A stretch of 64,000 nucleotides of DNA, taken from NCBI RefSeq assembly GCF_900103265.1, contig NZ_FMWX01000001.1, positions 811,753 through 875,752 of the forward strand, given 5' to 3'. Position 1 is the stretch's first letter, and the number at the start of each line of letters is the position of its first letter. This document shows positions 48,957 through 58,350 of the stretch, piece by piece. The stretch comes from Sphingomonas sp. NFR15 (GTDB taxonomy: Bacteria; Pseudomonadota; Alphaproteobacteria; Sphingomonadales; Sphingomonadaceae). A program made the position numbers and the translations under genes. The notes beneath the pieces are model-generated. The model had not been told where the DNA came from and did no database searches. It saw only the letters and a program-made list of their open reading frames with translations.

Positions 48957-49823
48957 ATGACCGTTCCGCCTTCCGCCGATGTCGCCTCCGAACTCGTGAC
49001 CTTGCTCGACGTGGAGGAGATCGACACCGATCTGTTTCGCGGCCGCCGGCTTGCCGGTGCGGTCGGTCGCGTGTTCGGCGGCCAGGTGATCGCGCAGGCG
49101 CTCCAGGCCGCGCAACGCTCGACCGAGCCGCCCAAGACCGCGCATTCGCTCCACGCCTATTTCATGCGGCCGGGCAATGACGATTATCCGATCGTGTTCC
49201 GCGTGGTGCGCGATTTCGACGGGCGCAGCTTCGCGACGCGGCGGGTGATCGCGACGCAGAAGGGCGTGCCGATCCTGACCATGACGGCGAGCTTCCAGCT
49301 TCCCGAGGACGGGCTGCACCACCAGGATGCGATGCCCGACGTGCCCGGCCCCGAAGCGCTGCGCAACGAACGGCAGCTCCGGGGCGGGCTGGCCGTGCCC
49401 GAGGGCACGCCGCCGCCCGCCTTCGCGCGCGCGATCGAGGTGCGGCCGGTCGAGCCGGCGCTCTGGGCCTCGCCCGAGGCGGGGCCGGCGGTGCTCAACA
49501 TCTGGCTGCGCGCGATCGGCGAGATCGGCGACGATCCGGCGATGCACCGCGCCGTGCTCGCCTATGCCTCCGATCTCGGGCTGATCACGGTGGCGCGCTC
49601 GCCGCACCCGATCACCTTGTTCGACCCGCGCGTCCAGGGTGCCAGCCTCGACCATGCGCTGTGGCTGCACGAGCCGTTCCGCGCCGACGAATGGCTGCTC
49701 TATTCGATTCAGTCGCCGTGGTCGGGGCACGCGCGCGGGCTGGGCCTCGGCCGCATCTTCACGCGCGACGGGCGCCTGGTCGCGAGCAGCGCGCAGGAGG
49801 GGCTGATGCGCTGGCGCGGGTGA
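48957..49823 (+). CDS. tesB: Acyl-CoA thioesterase II
   Basis: 288-aa double-hotdog thioesterase hydrolysing acyl-CoAs to free acids. TDLFRGRRLAGAVGRVFGGQVIAQAL, SLHAYFMRPGNDDYPIVFRV and DHALWLHEPFRADEWLLYSIQSPW are typical, the last containing catalytic-triad positions. ATG 48957 has GGGGAAA upstream; GTG 48942 is an alternative. Divergent from the GT39 gene. Confidence 0.94.
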   Translation: MTVPPSADVASELVTLLDVEEIDTDLFRGRRLAGAVGRVFGGQVIAQALQAAQRSTEPPKTAHSLHAYFMRPGNDDYPIVFRVVRDFDGRSFATRRVIATQKGVPILTMTASFQLPEDGLHHQDAMPDVPGPEALRNERQLRGGLAVPEGTPPPAFARAIEVRPVEPALWASPEAGPAVLNIWLRAIGEIGDDPAMHRAVLAYASDLGLITVARSPHPITLFDPRVQGASLDHALWLHEPFRADEWLLYSIQSPWSGHARGLGLGRIFTRDGRLVASSAQEGLMRWRG

Positions 49824-49852
49824 TCGGGCGGGGCGCGGCGGCATCCCCTGTC

Positions 49853-49922
49853 CCATTCGTGTCGAGCACAATCGAGATGGCCGCGCTCCGGTCGGCCCCT
49901 CGACTGCGCTCGGGGCGAACGG
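49853..49922. repeat. Dispersed palindromic repeat
   Basis: Copy of the GTCGAG/CTCGAC family: CCATTCGTGTCGAGCAC ... CCTCGACTGCGCTCGGGGCG, then AACGG. Lies between the convergent tesB and cysQ-like genes, where it could serve as a two-way terminator. Confidence 0.75.
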
Positions 49923-50023
49923 TTGGGAGTGTGAGCGCGCCCCCGCCCCACCCGTTCACGCCGGGCGCGGGTGCTCCGGTCGTCGCGCTCGCGCGCGGGG
50001 TAGAGACGCGCGCGGGGTAGAGA

Positions 50024-50803
50024 TCAGCGCCCGCTTGCCGCCAACGCGCGGTCGCGCAGGCGCGCGGAGGCGGCGGCGTGGATGCCGGGGGCGGTGGCGA
50101 GGATGCCGAAGGCTTCGGCGGCCTCGGTGTTGAAGGCGAGCGCGCCGCCAAGCGCATCGGTGATGATCGCGCCGGCCTCGGTCGCGATCAGCGCGGCGGC
50201 GGCGATGTCCCATTCGTTGCCCCAGCGCGCGGTGGCGACCAGATCGGCCTCGTCGGCGGCGACCATCGCGATGCGGAGCGCAATCGAATTGGGCTTGTCG
50301 ACGATGACGAGATCGCGGTCGCCCTTGGGCAAGGCGTCAGTCGGCACGCGCGCGCCGACGAGATTGGTGCGCGCGCTCGCGCGCAGGCGCGTGTCGTTAC
50401 GATGCGCGCCGCGCCCGCGCGTCGCGCGCCACACCTCGCCGCGCGCCGGCGCGTCGAGCACGCCGATCACGGGCGCGCCATTCTCGATCAGCGCGACCGA
50501 CACCGCCCAGCCGGGCCGCCCGCGCAGATAATCGCGCGTGCCGTCGATCGGATCGACCACCCACAGCCGGCGGCACGACAGCCGCGCGGCGCTGTCGGCG
50601 GTCTCTTCCGAGAGCCAGCCCGCATCGGGATCGAGTTCGGACAGCCGCGCGTGGAGCAGCGCGTTGACTTCGAGATCGATGTCGCTGACCGGATTGCCGG
50701 GCGATTTCTCCCAGCGCGCGAAATCGGTTCGCCAGCGCGCCATCGCCAGCGCGCCCGCCTCCGCCGCGATGTCGGCGATCCGGTCGGCGAGCGCGTCAGC
50801 CAC
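50024..50803 (-). CDS. cysQ: 3'(2'),5'-bisphosphate nucleotidase (CysQ-like), IMPase family
   Basis: 259-aa Mg-dependent phosphatase. WLSEETADS (metal-binding), VVDPIDGTRDYLRGRPGWAVSVALI and WGNEWDIAAAALIATEAG are IMPase-fold motifs; DGTRDY (not DGTTNF) favours CysQ, which removes the 3'-phosphate of PAP in sulfur assimilation. A histidinol-phosphatase role is the main alternative. GTG 50803 overlaps the tldE stop by 8 nt, suggesting coupling. Confidence 0.85.
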   Translation of the reverse strand: MADALADRIADIAAEAGALAMARWRTDFARWEKSPGNPVSDIDLEVNALLHARLSELDPDAGWLSEETADSAARLSCRRLWVVDPIDGTRDYLRGRPGWAVSVALIENGAPVIGVLDAPARGEVWRATRGRGAHRNDTRLRASARTNLVGARVPTDALPKGDRDLVIVDKPNSIALRIAMVAADEADLVATARWGNEWDIAAAALIATEAGAIITDALGGALAFNTEAAEAFGILATAPGIHAAASARLRDRALAASGR

Positions 50804-52142
50804 TCGCGACCGTCATACCGTCGATGCGGATGGTCGGCACGTTGGTGGCGTAGCGGAATTCGAGGTCGTTCGCCGGGGTCAATTCGCGGAACATATCCTT
50901 GAGATTGCCCGCGATCGTGAACTCGGCGACGGGCGTGGTGATCTCGCCATTCTCGATCAGGAAACCGGCGGCGCCGCGACTGTAATCACCGGTCACAGGG
51001 TTGACCCCCATGCCGATCAGCTCGGTGACGTAGATGCCGCGCGCGATGTCCGCCGTCAGCGCCTGTACCGACATGTGGCCGGCCGCCATGTGGAGGTTGC
51101 TGGTCGCGACGCCCGGCGCCCCGCCGACACCGCGCGCGGCATGGCCGGTCGGCTCCAGCCCGAGCTGCCGCGCCGAGGCACTGTCGAGCAGCCAGCTTTC
51201 GAGCACCCCGTCCTGGACGATCGCGAACGGCGACACCGGCAGCCCCTCGCCGTCGAACGGGCGCGACCGCAGCCCGCGCGGGCGGTGCGGATCGTCCTCC
51301 ACGCGGACGCCGGGCGCGAACACCGGCGTGCCGAGCGCATCGAGCAGGAAGCTGGTGCGGCGCGTGACCGCCTGACCGCCGATCGCGCCGATGAAATGCC
51401 CGAGCAGGCTGGAGCCGATGCGCGGATCGAACACCACCGGCATCGCCCCGCTTTCGACCCGGCCGGGATTGGCGCGGGCGACGGTGCGCTGCCCGGCACG
51501 CGTGCCGATCACCTCGGCGCTGTCGAGGTCGCGGCGGCGGCGCGTGGAGTGATAGGCGTAATCCCGCACCATCAGGCCACCCTCCCCCGCCAGCACGCTC
51601 GCCGACAGGCCGTAGCCGGTCGCGGCATAGGCGGCGGCGAAGCCGTGGCTGGTGGCGAGCGCCCAGATCGAGCGCGACGCGTTGGCCGAGCCGCCTTCGC
51701 TGTTGGTGACGCCCGGCACCGCACGCGCCGCATCCTCGGCGGCGAGCGCGGCTTCACGCAGGGATTCGGGGGAGACTTCGCCGCCGTCGTCGAGATCGAG
51801 TTGCGGCGGCGCACCGTGCATCAGCCGTTCCTTGGGGGCGAGCCCGGCCCAGGCATCCTCGGGTGCCTCGCGCGCCATCGCGACCGCGCGTTCGACCAAA
51901 GCGGCGAGCGCATGCTCGCTGAAGTCCGAGGTGGAGACGCTGGCCGAGCGCTTGCCGGCGAAGACGCGTAGGCCCAGTTCCTCGCTCTCGCTGCGGCCGA
52001 CATCCTCGAGCGCGCCGAGCCGCACCGACACGTCGAGCGCGGTATCGGCGGCGAAGACGGCATCGGCGGCGTCGGCGCCGGCGGCGCGGGCGCGGTCTAC
52101 GATGGCGGCGGCGCGATCCTGCGCCTGTTCGATGGTCAACAT
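50796..52142 (-). CDS. pmbA: TldE/PmbA metalloprotease-like protein
   Basis: 448-aa TldD/PmbA-family subunit. LGLRVFAGKRSASVSTSDFSEHALAALVERAVAMA, ESGAMPVVFDPRIGSSLLGHFIGAIGGQAVTRRTSFL and MGVNPVTGDYSRGAAGFLIENGEI are the family core. TldE is the inactive partner of the TldD zinc protease that trims peptides such as microcins; tldD is not in this window. 31 nt from ubiA, both on the minus strand. Confidence 0.94.
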   Translation of the reverse strand: MLTIEQAQDRAAAIVDRARAAGADAADAVFAADTALDVSVRLGALEDVGRSESEELGLRVFAGKRSASVSTSDFSEHALAALVERAVAMAREAPEDAWAGLAPKERLMHGAPPQLDLDDGGEVSPESLREAALAAEDAARAVPGVTNSEGGSANASRSIWALATSHGFAAAYAATGYGLSASVLAGEGGLMVRDYAYHSTRRRRDLDSAEVIGTRAGQRTVARANPGRVESGAMPVVFDPRIGSSLLGHFIGAIGGQAVTRRTSFLLDALGTPVFAPGVRVEDDPHRPRGLRSRPFDGEGLPVSPFAIVQDGVLESWLLDSASARQLGLEPTGHAARGVGGAPGVATSNLHMAAGHMSVQALTADIARGIYVTELIGMGVNPVTGDYSRGAAGFLIENGEITTPVAEFTIAGNLKDMFRELTPANDLEFRYATNVPTIRIDGMTVASG

Positions 52143-52173
52143 GGGTCGGACTTAGGTGCGCGATCCGCGAAGG

Positions 52174-53091
52174 TCAAAGTGTCGCGACGGTTCCGACGAC
52201 GAAACACGCGCAGAACACGAGAAATCCAGCGAAGCGGTTGGCGCGGAACCGCGCGAGCGCGCCGGCGCCGTCATCAGGCGAGAGCGTGCCGACCTGCCAG
52301 CCGAAATGCGCGGCGACCGGCAGCAAAGCGGCGAGCGCGAGCGGATCGGGGCGGACCAGCCACAGCGCCGCGCCCCACAGCAGCAGCGCCCCCGCGTAGA
52401 ACAGACCGACGCCGAGCCGCACGCGCCGGCCCATCCGCAGCGCCGAGGAGCGCACGCCGATCAGCGCATCATCCTCGCGGTCTTGCAACGCGTAGATCGT
52501 GTCATAGCCGATCACCCAGGCGATCGATCCGGCGTAGAGCAGCAGGCCGGGAACGGTCAGTCTGCCCGCGATCTCGCTCCAGCCGACGAGGCACGCCCAG
52601 GAGAACACCATGCCGAGCCATGCCTGCGGCCACCAGGTGATCCGCTTCATGAACGGATAGCCGGCCACCAAAGCGAGGCTGAGCAGCGCGACGATCGCGG
52701 CATAGAGGTTCAACTGGAACAGGACGACGAGGCCGATCAGGCAAAGGGCGACCAGCCAGACCCACGCCGCCTTGAGGCTGACCGCGCCGCTCGCGAGCGG
52801 GCGGCTGCGCGTGCGCGCGACCTTCCGGTCGAGATCGCGATCGACGATGTCGTTATAGACGCAGCCCGCTCCGCGCATCGCGATGCTGCCGAGGAGCAGC
52901 CACAGGATCAGATCCCAGTGCGCGATCGCGCCGCCGGCGAGCGCGACGCCCCAGGCGCCGGGCCAGAACAGCAGCCACCAGCCGATCGGCCGATCGAACC
53001 GCGCGAGCAACGCGAACGGGCGCGCGGCGGCGGGGAGCAGCGCGACCAGGCCGCGGTGTTCGGTGTCAGGGGTGAGATCGGTGGCGGTCAT
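52174..53091 (-). CDS. ubiA: 4-hydroxybenzoate polyprenyltransferase
   Basis: 305-aa integral membrane prenyltransferase of ubiquinone synthesis, with about eight helices. The two aspartate motifs are NDIVDRDLDRKVARTRSRPL and YDTIYALQDREDD. ATG 53091 (MTATDLTPDTEHRGL) is used; the frame to 53160 enters a repeat region. The product feeds the quinone pool that complex I, encoded elsewhere in the window, reduces. Confidence 0.95.
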   Translation of the reverse strand: MTATDLTPDTEHRGLVALLPAAARPFALLARFDRPIGWWLLFWPGAWGVALAGGAIAHWDLILWLLLGSIAMRGAGCVYNDIVDRDLDRKVARTRSRPLASGAVSLKAAWVWLVALCLIGLVVLFQLNLYAAIVALLSLALVAGYPFMKRITWWPQAWLGMVFSWACLVGWSEIAGRLTVPGLLLYAGSIAWVIGYDTIYALQDREDDALIGVRSSALRMGRRVRLGVGLFYAGALLLWGAALWLVRPDPLALAALLPVAAHFGWQVGTLSPDDGAGALARFRANRFAGFLVFCACFVVGTVATL

Positions 53092-53113
53092 GCGTCCCGC
53101 ACGCCCCTTCCTT

Positions 53114-53277
53114 CTCCCCTCCCTGGAAGGGAGGGGTCGGGGGTGGGTCGGTTGCGGCACGCGTCACGCTCCCATGCCAGCAACCCACCCCCAGTTTCGG
53201 GTGAACAGTGCCCCGCACTGTTCAGGTCATGCCGGGGGCATGACCGACCCGAAACTCCTCCCTTCCAGGGAGGGGAG
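53114..53277. repeat. Nested multi-stem palindromic element
   Basis: Outer perfect 21-bp arms (53114-53134 and 53257-53277, CTCCCCTCCCTGG... type) enclose a hairpin with arms GGGGGTGGGT/ACCCACCCCC (53139-53192), then a stem AGTTTCGGGT/ACCCGAAACT (53193-53202, 53247-53256) that itself carries two 8-bp hairpins (GAACAGTG-CCCCG-CACTGTTC and GTCATGCC-GGG-GGCATGAC). Nearly every base is paired. No gene lies inside. Confidence 0.85.
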
Positions 53278-53305
53278 CCGGTTGCGTTCTCGGACAGCCC
53301 CCCCC

Positions 53306-55087
53306 TCACGCCGCCTCGCTGAATTGCAGGCTCGCCAGCCGCGCGTACAGGCCGCCGGCGCCGATCAGCTCGGCGTGGCTGCCGCTTTCGACGATGCGGC
53401 CTTCGTTCATCACGATGATCCGCCGCGCCGCGCGCACGGTGGCGAGGCGGTGCGCGATGACGAGCGTGGTGCGGTTGGCCATCAGCCGTTCGAGCGCCTG
53501 CTGGACGAGGCGTTCGCTCTCGGCGTCGAGCGCGCTGGTCGCCTCGTCGAGCAGCAGGATCGGGGCATCGCGCAGCAGCGCGCGCGCGATCGCGAGGCGC
53601 TGGCGCTGCCCACCCGACAGCCGCGCCCCGCCCTCGCCCAGGAACGTATCGAGCCCGTCGGGCAGCTTGCGGAGGAATTCGGCGGCGTTGGCGGCCTCGG
53701 CGGCGGCCCAGACCTGCGCGTCGCTGGCGTCCCAGCGGCCATAGCGGAGATTGTCGCGCGCCGACGCGCCGAAAATCACCGTATCCTGCGGCACCATCGC
53801 GATCCGTTCCCGGACCTTGGCCGGATCGGCGGCGGGCAGCGCGACGCCGTCGATCCGCACCTCGCCGCCGTCGGGATCGTAGAAACGCTGGAGCAATTGG
53901 AACAATGTCGATTTGCCTGCGCCCGACGGACCGACGATCGCGACCGTCTCGCCCGGCGCGACGCTCAGCGTGAAATCGTGCAGCGCCGCCACGTCGCGGC
54001 GGGTGGGATAGCGGAATTCGACGTGCGAGAATTCGACCGTGCCGCGCGCCGGCTCGGGCAACGCGAGCGGCGCGGGCGGCGCGGCGATCGTCGGCCGCTC
54101 GGCGAGCAGTTCGGAGAGGCGCCCGGCGGCACCCGACGCGCGGAGCAGATCGCCATAGACCTCGGTGAGCGACCCGAACGAGCCGGTGACGATCCCCGCC
54201 GTCAGCACGAAGGCGGCGAGCGACCCGCTCGACAGCCGCCCGCTCGCGACATCGTTGACCGTGTCCCACATCAGCAGCGTCACCGCGCCGAACAGCAGGC
54301 CCATCACCAGCGCGGTCATGATCGCGCGCAGCCGGAAGCGGCGCTTGGCCGACTGGAAGCTCTGGTCGACGGCGGTGCGGAAGCGCTCGCCCTCGCGGCG
54401 CTCCTGCCCGAACGCCTGGACGATCTTCATCGCGCCGAGCGTCTCGACCGCGAGCGCGCCGATATCGGCGACACGGTCCTGGCTGGAGCGCGAATATTGC
54501 CGCACGCGCCGGCCGAGCAGGAAGATCGGCGTGATGATGATCGGGATGCCGACGATCAGCGACAGCGCGAGCTTGGGCGCGAGCGCGAAAAGATAGACGA
54601 TGCCACCGATGCCGATGACGAGGCTGCGCAGCGCGACCGAGATCGTGCTGCCGACCGCATTCTCGATCTGCGCGGTGTCCGAGGTGAGCCGCGACGCTAT
54701 CTCCGACGGGCGATTCTCCTCGAACCACGCGGGCGACAGCGTCAGCAGGTTGTGATGGACGGCGGTGCGGATGTCCGCGACCGTCCGCTCGCCGAGCCAA
54801 GAGACACTGTAGAAGCGCACCGCCGTCGCGACCGCGAGCACCAGCACGACGATGATGAGGTGGTGGAAATAGGGCGCGACCGCCGCCGCATCGGCGTGTT
54901 CGGCGAAGCCGTTGTCGACGATCTGCTTGAAGGTCGCCGGGAACGCCAACGTCGCCCCCGCCGCCACCACGAGCGCGACCAGCGCGGTCGCGATCCGGCC
55001 GGGGTAGCGCGTGGCATGACGCCACACCATGCCGAGATTGCTCAACTTGCGCGATCCGCGCGGCTCGGCGTTGTCGACTTCAGCCAT
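53306..55087 (-). CDS. ABC transporter, fused permease and ATPase (MsbA-like exporter)
   Basis: 593-aa half-transporter: six-helix membrane domain (about 35-310) and ATP-binding domain (350-590). Walker A GPSGAGKS (386-393), signature LSGGQRQR (490-497), Walker B ILLLDEATSALD. Works as a homodimer in the inner membrane, exporting lipid or other hydrophobic substrates; the exact substrate is unknown. Upstream (downstream in genome coordinates) lies phaZ, divergent. Confidence 0.92.
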   Translation of the reverse strand: MAEVDNAEPRGSRKLSNLGMVWRHATRYPGRIATALVALVVAAGATLAFPATFKQIVDNGFAEHADAAAVAPYFHHLIIVVLVLAVATAVRFYSVSWLGERTVADIRTAVHHNLLTLSPAWFEENRPSEIASRLTSDTAQIENAVGSTISVALRSLVIGIGGIVYLFALAPKLALSLIVGIPIIITPIFLLGRRVRQYSRSSQDRVADIGALAVETLGAMKIVQAFGQERREGERFRTAVDQSFQSAKRRFRLRAIMTALVMGLLFGAVTLLMWDTVNDVASGRLSSGSLAAFVLTAGIVTGSFGSLTEVYGDLLRASGAAGRLSELLAERPTIAAPPAPLALPEPARGTVEFSHVEFRYPTRRDVAALHDFTLSVAPGETVAIVGPSGAGKSTLFQLLQRFYDPDGGEVRIDGVALPAADPAKVRERIAMVPQDTVIFGASARDNLRYGRWDASDAQVWAAAEAANAAEFLRKLPDGLDTFLGEGGARLSGGQRQRLAIARALLRDAPILLLDEATSALDAESERLVQQALERLMANRTTLVIAHRLATVRAARRIIVMNEGRIVESGSHAELIGAGGLYARLASLQFSEAA

Positions 55088-55228
55088 TGCCGTCGCCTAG
55101 CAAAGCCGCCGCGCGCGCGCCACTGCCCCGGCGATCGATAGGGTCGATCACCGAAACAAAAAATCGCCGTGGACCCACATTGATGTTGCGTATGTTTATT
55201 TCGCTGAAAACAGCTTACAGGGCACCCC

Positions 55229-56443
55229 ATGCTGTACAATGCCTATGAACTGCAACGTTCCCTCCTGGCTGGCGCGAGCGCGATGGCCGATTTCAGCGCC
55301 GAGCTGCTCCAGAACCCGGTCAACCCCTTCGCCTATTTCGGCGGCGGTCCGGTGATCGCCTCGGCATTGGAGGTGTTCGCCCATGCCGCCGCGCCGCGCG
55401 GCAAGCCGCATTTCGCGCTCGACCGCACGATCGTCGATGGCAAGGAGGTCGATGTCATCGAGGAGATCGTGCTGCGCAAGCCGTTCGGACAGCTCAAGCA
55501 TTTCGCGCGTCGTGGCGTCGAGGGCGGCCCCAAGCTCCTGATCGTCGCGCCGATGTCGGGCCATTTCGCCACGCTGCTGCGCGGCACGGTCGAGCGGATG
55601 CTGCCAGTCGCGGACGTGTACATCACCGACTGGCGCGACGCGAAGCTGGTGCCGATGTCCGACGGTGCGTTCGGGTTCGAGGATTATGTCGATTACGTGA
55701 TCGCCTTCCTCGAGGCGATCGGGCCGGACACGCACATGCTCGCGGTCTGCCAGCCGTCGGTGCCGTGCTATGCCGCCGCGTGCGTGATGAGCGCGGACAA
55801 AAACCCCTGCCGCCCCAAGACGCTGACGATGATGGGCGGGCCGATCGACACGCGCGAGGCGCCGACCGCGGTAAACACGCTGGCGACCGAGCGGCCGCAT
55901 AGCTGGTTCGAGCAGAATGTGATCGTCAAGGTGCCGCTCACCTATCCGGGGGCGGGCCGCAAGGTCTATCCGGGCTTCCTCCAGCTCGCCGGCTTCATGT
56001 CGATGAACCTCGGCAATCACCTGATGTCGCATTGGGAAATGTTCAAACATCTCGTCCAGGGCGACGACGAGAGCGCCGATGCGACCAAGCGCTTCTACGA
56101 GGAATATCGTTCGGTCTGCGACATGACCGCCGAATTCTATCTCCAGACGATCGACCTGGTGTTCCAGAACCACGCGCTGCCCAAGGGCGAGATGACGCAT
56201 CGCGGGCGCAAGGTCGATCCGGCGGCGATCACCGACATCGGCATCCTCGCGATCGAAGGGCTGCGCGACGATATCTCGGGTGTCGGCCAGACGCGGGCGG
56301 CGCTCACGATCGCGACCAGCCTGCCCGAGGAGAAGAAGCGCTATTTCAGCGTCGATGCCGGACATTACGGCATCTTCAACGGCAGCAAATGGCGCAATCA
56401 GGTGGCGCCGGTGGTCGAGCAGTGGATGGCCGCGAACGCGTGA
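55229..56443 (+). CDS. phaZ: Intracellular polyhydroxyalkanoate (PHB) depolymerase
   Basis: 404-aa alpha/beta-hydrolase that breaks down stored PHB granules in the cytoplasm. The nucleophile is a cysteine in the lipase-like box AVCQPSVPC (Cys174), the classic mark of PhaZ1-type enzymes; the later GLRDDISGVGQT (Asp) and VDAGHYGIFNG (His) complete the triad. Begins MLYNAYELQRSLLAG. No phaC or phasin gene is nearby. Confidence 0.94.
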   Translation: MLYNAYELQRSLLAGASAMADFSAELLQNPVNPFAYFGGGPVIASALEVFAHAAAPRGKPHFALDRTIVDGKEVDVIEEIVLRKPFGQLKHFARRGVEGGPKLLIVAPMSGHFATLLRGTVERMLPVADVYITDWRDAKLVPMSDGAFGFEDYVDYVIAFLEAIGPDTHMLAVCQPSVPCYAAACVMSADKNPCRPKTLTMMGGPIDTREAPTAVNTLATERPHSWFEQNVIVKVPLTYPGAGRKVYPGFLQLAGFMSMNLGNHLMSHWEMFKHLVQGDDESADATKRFYEEYRSVCDMTAEFYLQTIDLVFQNHALPKGEMTHRGRKVDPAAITDIGILAIEGLRDDISGVGQTRAALTIATSLPEEKKRYFSVDAGHYGIFNGSKWRNQVAPVVEQWMAANA

Positions 56444-56479
56444 TTGGCGGGGGTGGCGTGGCTCGCGCACCCCAAGATC

Positions 56480-56560
56480 CCGTTCGTCCTGAGCGTGGCG
56501 AGGGACGGCCCCACACGGTGACACCTGGGGCACGCACTTCGACAGGCTCAGTGCGAACGG
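56480..56560. repeat. Dispersed palindromic repeat, GAGCGTGGCGAG variant
   Basis: Arms CCCGTTCGTCCTGAGCGTGG and CTTCGACAGGCTCAGTGCG then AACGGG, around CCACACGGTG. Related to 40267-40347. Lies just after phaZ. Confidence 0.7.
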
Positions 56561-56576
56561 GCTTTAACGGTTAAGC

Positions 56577-56599
56577 GAGGGCGGGGTCTCCCCGCCCTC
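56577..56599. terminator. Convergent terminator hairpin
   Basis: Perfect 10-bp stem GAGGGCGGGG / CCCCGCCCTC with a 3-nt loop between the convergent phaZ and the flavin-fold gene. It would act on both strands; no T-run is present. Confidence 0.7.
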
Positions 56600-56605
56600 A
56601 CCCAT

Positions 56606-57085
56606 TCAGACCGCGGTCGTCTCGACCACCGCGTGGCTGCTGTCCTCGTCGCTCTTGATCGTGCCGCCGAACAGCATCTTGATGCGGCCGGTGAGCGAGA
56701 TGTCGGTCTCCCACAGTTCCGCGCTCGCGATGTCGAGGCGGATCAGCGCTAGGTTGGGATCGTCCTTGCCGCCGGGGAACCACGCCTCGACCTGATTATT
56801 CCACAGCTTGTCGATCAGCGCCCGGTCATTGTCCTGGCGGATCTCGCCGGCGAGACAGGCGAAGAAATCATGCCCCTTGGAGACGAACTGCGCCATCGCG
56901 CTGCCGCCGCCGGCGAGGCGGTTGTCCTTGCCCACGAAGAAGAACAGCGTGTCGACCTGATCGCGGTCGAGCTGCGCGGTCAGCGGCTCGCTGTGCTGGC
57001 TGGTGCCGGTCAGGCCGACCATGAGGAACGGGCTTTGCGCCATCTTGTCCCACATCGTCTGCTTGATCGCGTGCGTTTCGGTCAT
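56606..57085 (-). CDS. Pyridoxamine 5'-phosphate oxidase-fold (general stress FMN-binding) protein
   Basis: 159-aa split-barrel protein: MAQSPFLMVGLTGTSQHSEPLTAQLD, TLFFFVGKDNRLAGGGSAMAQFV and GHDFFACLAGEIRQDNDRALIDKLW. This arrangement is typical of general stress protein 26-like flavin-binding proteins, not of PdxH. ATG 57085 has AAGGAG before it. Substrate unknown; single-gene unit upstream of a convergent phaZ. Confidence 0.88.
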   Translation of the reverse strand: MTETHAIKQTMWDKMAQSPFLMVGLTGTSQHSEPLTAQLDRDQVDTLFFFVGKDNRLAGGGSAMAQFVSKGHDFFACLAGEIRQDNDRALIDKLWNNQVEAWFPGGKDDPNLALIRLDIASAELWETDISLTGRIKMLFGGTIKSDEDSSHAVVETTAV

Positions 57086-57163
57086 GTCGCTCTCCTTGCC
57101 TCGGATTTCGTCCAATGAACGACGCAACCCCGGCTTGGTTGCGAGGGCGCGGCGCGCGGACGA

Positions 57164-58345
57164 TCAAGCTTTGTTCGCCTCGCCATCCACGCGCTCGACC
57201 TTCTGTGGATCGGGATAGGGCATGATGAGCGTACCGTCGGGCGCGGCGGTGAAGGTGGTCTGGGTCGGATAGGCGAGCGAAATGCCCTCCTTGGCGAAGC
57301 GGCGCAGGATCGTGACCAGCAGCCGGTCGCGGGTCGCGTGCGCGGTGGCCCAATCGTTGCCGGCGGTGTCGAACTGGACCGCGAAATCGAGCGTGCTCGC
57401 GCCGAACGATTCGAAGCCGGCGCGCGCCACCGTGGCACCCTCGGCCTCGATCAGTTCCTTGAGGATGCCGGGCAGCCGCTCCAGCGTCTCGTGCGGCGTC
57501 TCATACGCCACGCCGAGCGTGAAGCCGATGCGGATGTGGTTGCGCTGCGAGACGTTGAGGATTTCCTTGTCGAGCAGGTTCTTGTTGGCGATTACGCGTT
57601 CCTCGCCGGTATAGGCGCGGATGCGGGTCGATTTCAGGCCGATGCTCTCGATCACGCCGCTCGAATCGCCGAAGCTGATCTGATCGCCGCGTTTGAACGG
57701 CCGGTCGAACAGGATGGCGAGCGCGGCGAACAGATCGGCGAAGATGCCCTGCGCGGCAAGGCCGATCGCGATGCCGCCGACGCCGAGCCCCGCCACCAGC
57801 CCGGTGACGTTGACGCCGAGATTGTCGAGCACGACGATGAACGCGATCGCGAACACCGCGAAGGTGACGAGCAGGCTGATGATGCCCATCGCGCTCTGCA
57901 GCGCCTCGCCCGAATAATTTTCCGAATGGGTGCGGTGCTCGATCGCGCCGAGGATGATCTCGCGCGCCCAGATCGCCACCTGAAACACGCTGGCGATGGT
58001 GAACAGGAAGCGGATCGTCGTCGCGACCTCGGGCGGGGCGCCGGCATAGCCCTGCACCAGCTTGGCGGCGACCATGACGATGAAGAAATTGTTGGTCTTG
58101 ACGACCGCGCGGCCCAGCACCGTGCCCCATCCGGCGATGCCGATGCGGGTGCTGCACAAACGCTGGCCCAGTTTGCGCGCGGTGGCGAGCGCGATGACGA
58201 TCACGGCGCCGATGGCGAGCGCGATCAGGATTTGCAGCCAGTGCGTGGCGAGCCAGTCCACCGTCGCGCCGACAAGGTCGCGCAGTTGGGCGTTGATGTC
58301 GCGCACCTTCACCGGCGGAAGGATCGCCGTCGTCGTGTTGCTCAT
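57164..58345 (-). CDS. MscS-family mechanosensitive ion channel
   Basis: 393-aa channel protein. Four to five membrane helices (about 35-200), the pore helix GLVAGLGVGGIAIGLAAQGIFADLFAALAILFDRPFKRGDQI, and the C-terminal beta and alpha/beta vestibule (VIESIGLKSTRIRAYTGEERVIANKNLL). Relieves osmotic stress by opening on membrane tension. It directly precedes the topoisomerase IB gene on the same strand (5-nt spacer), so the two may be co-expressed. Confidence 0.93.
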   Translation of the reverse strand: MSNTTTAILPPVKVRDINAQLRDLVGATVDWLATHWLQILIALAIGAVIVIALATARKLGQRLCSTRIGIAGWGTVLGRAVVKTNNFFIVMVAAKLVQGYAGAPPEVATTIRFLFTIASVFQVAIWAREIILGAIEHRTHSENYSGEALQSAMGIISLLVTFAVFAIAFIVVLDNLGVNVTGLVAGLGVGGIAIGLAAQGIFADLFAALAILFDRPFKRGDQISFGDSSGVIESIGLKSTRIRAYTGEERVIANKNLLDKEILNVSQRNHIRIGFTLGVAYETPHETLERLPGILKELIEAEGATVARAGFESFGASTLDFAVQFDTAGNDWATAHATRDRLLVTILRRFAKEGISLAYPTQTTFTAAPDGTLIMPYPDPQKVERVDGEANKA

Positions 58346-58350
58346 AGCGG

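Noticed and set aside
52883-55141. 752-codon plus-strand frame across ubiA start and the ABC exporter
   Set aside because: Runs through the nested palindrome and has no domain; the ABC gene is clear on the other strand.
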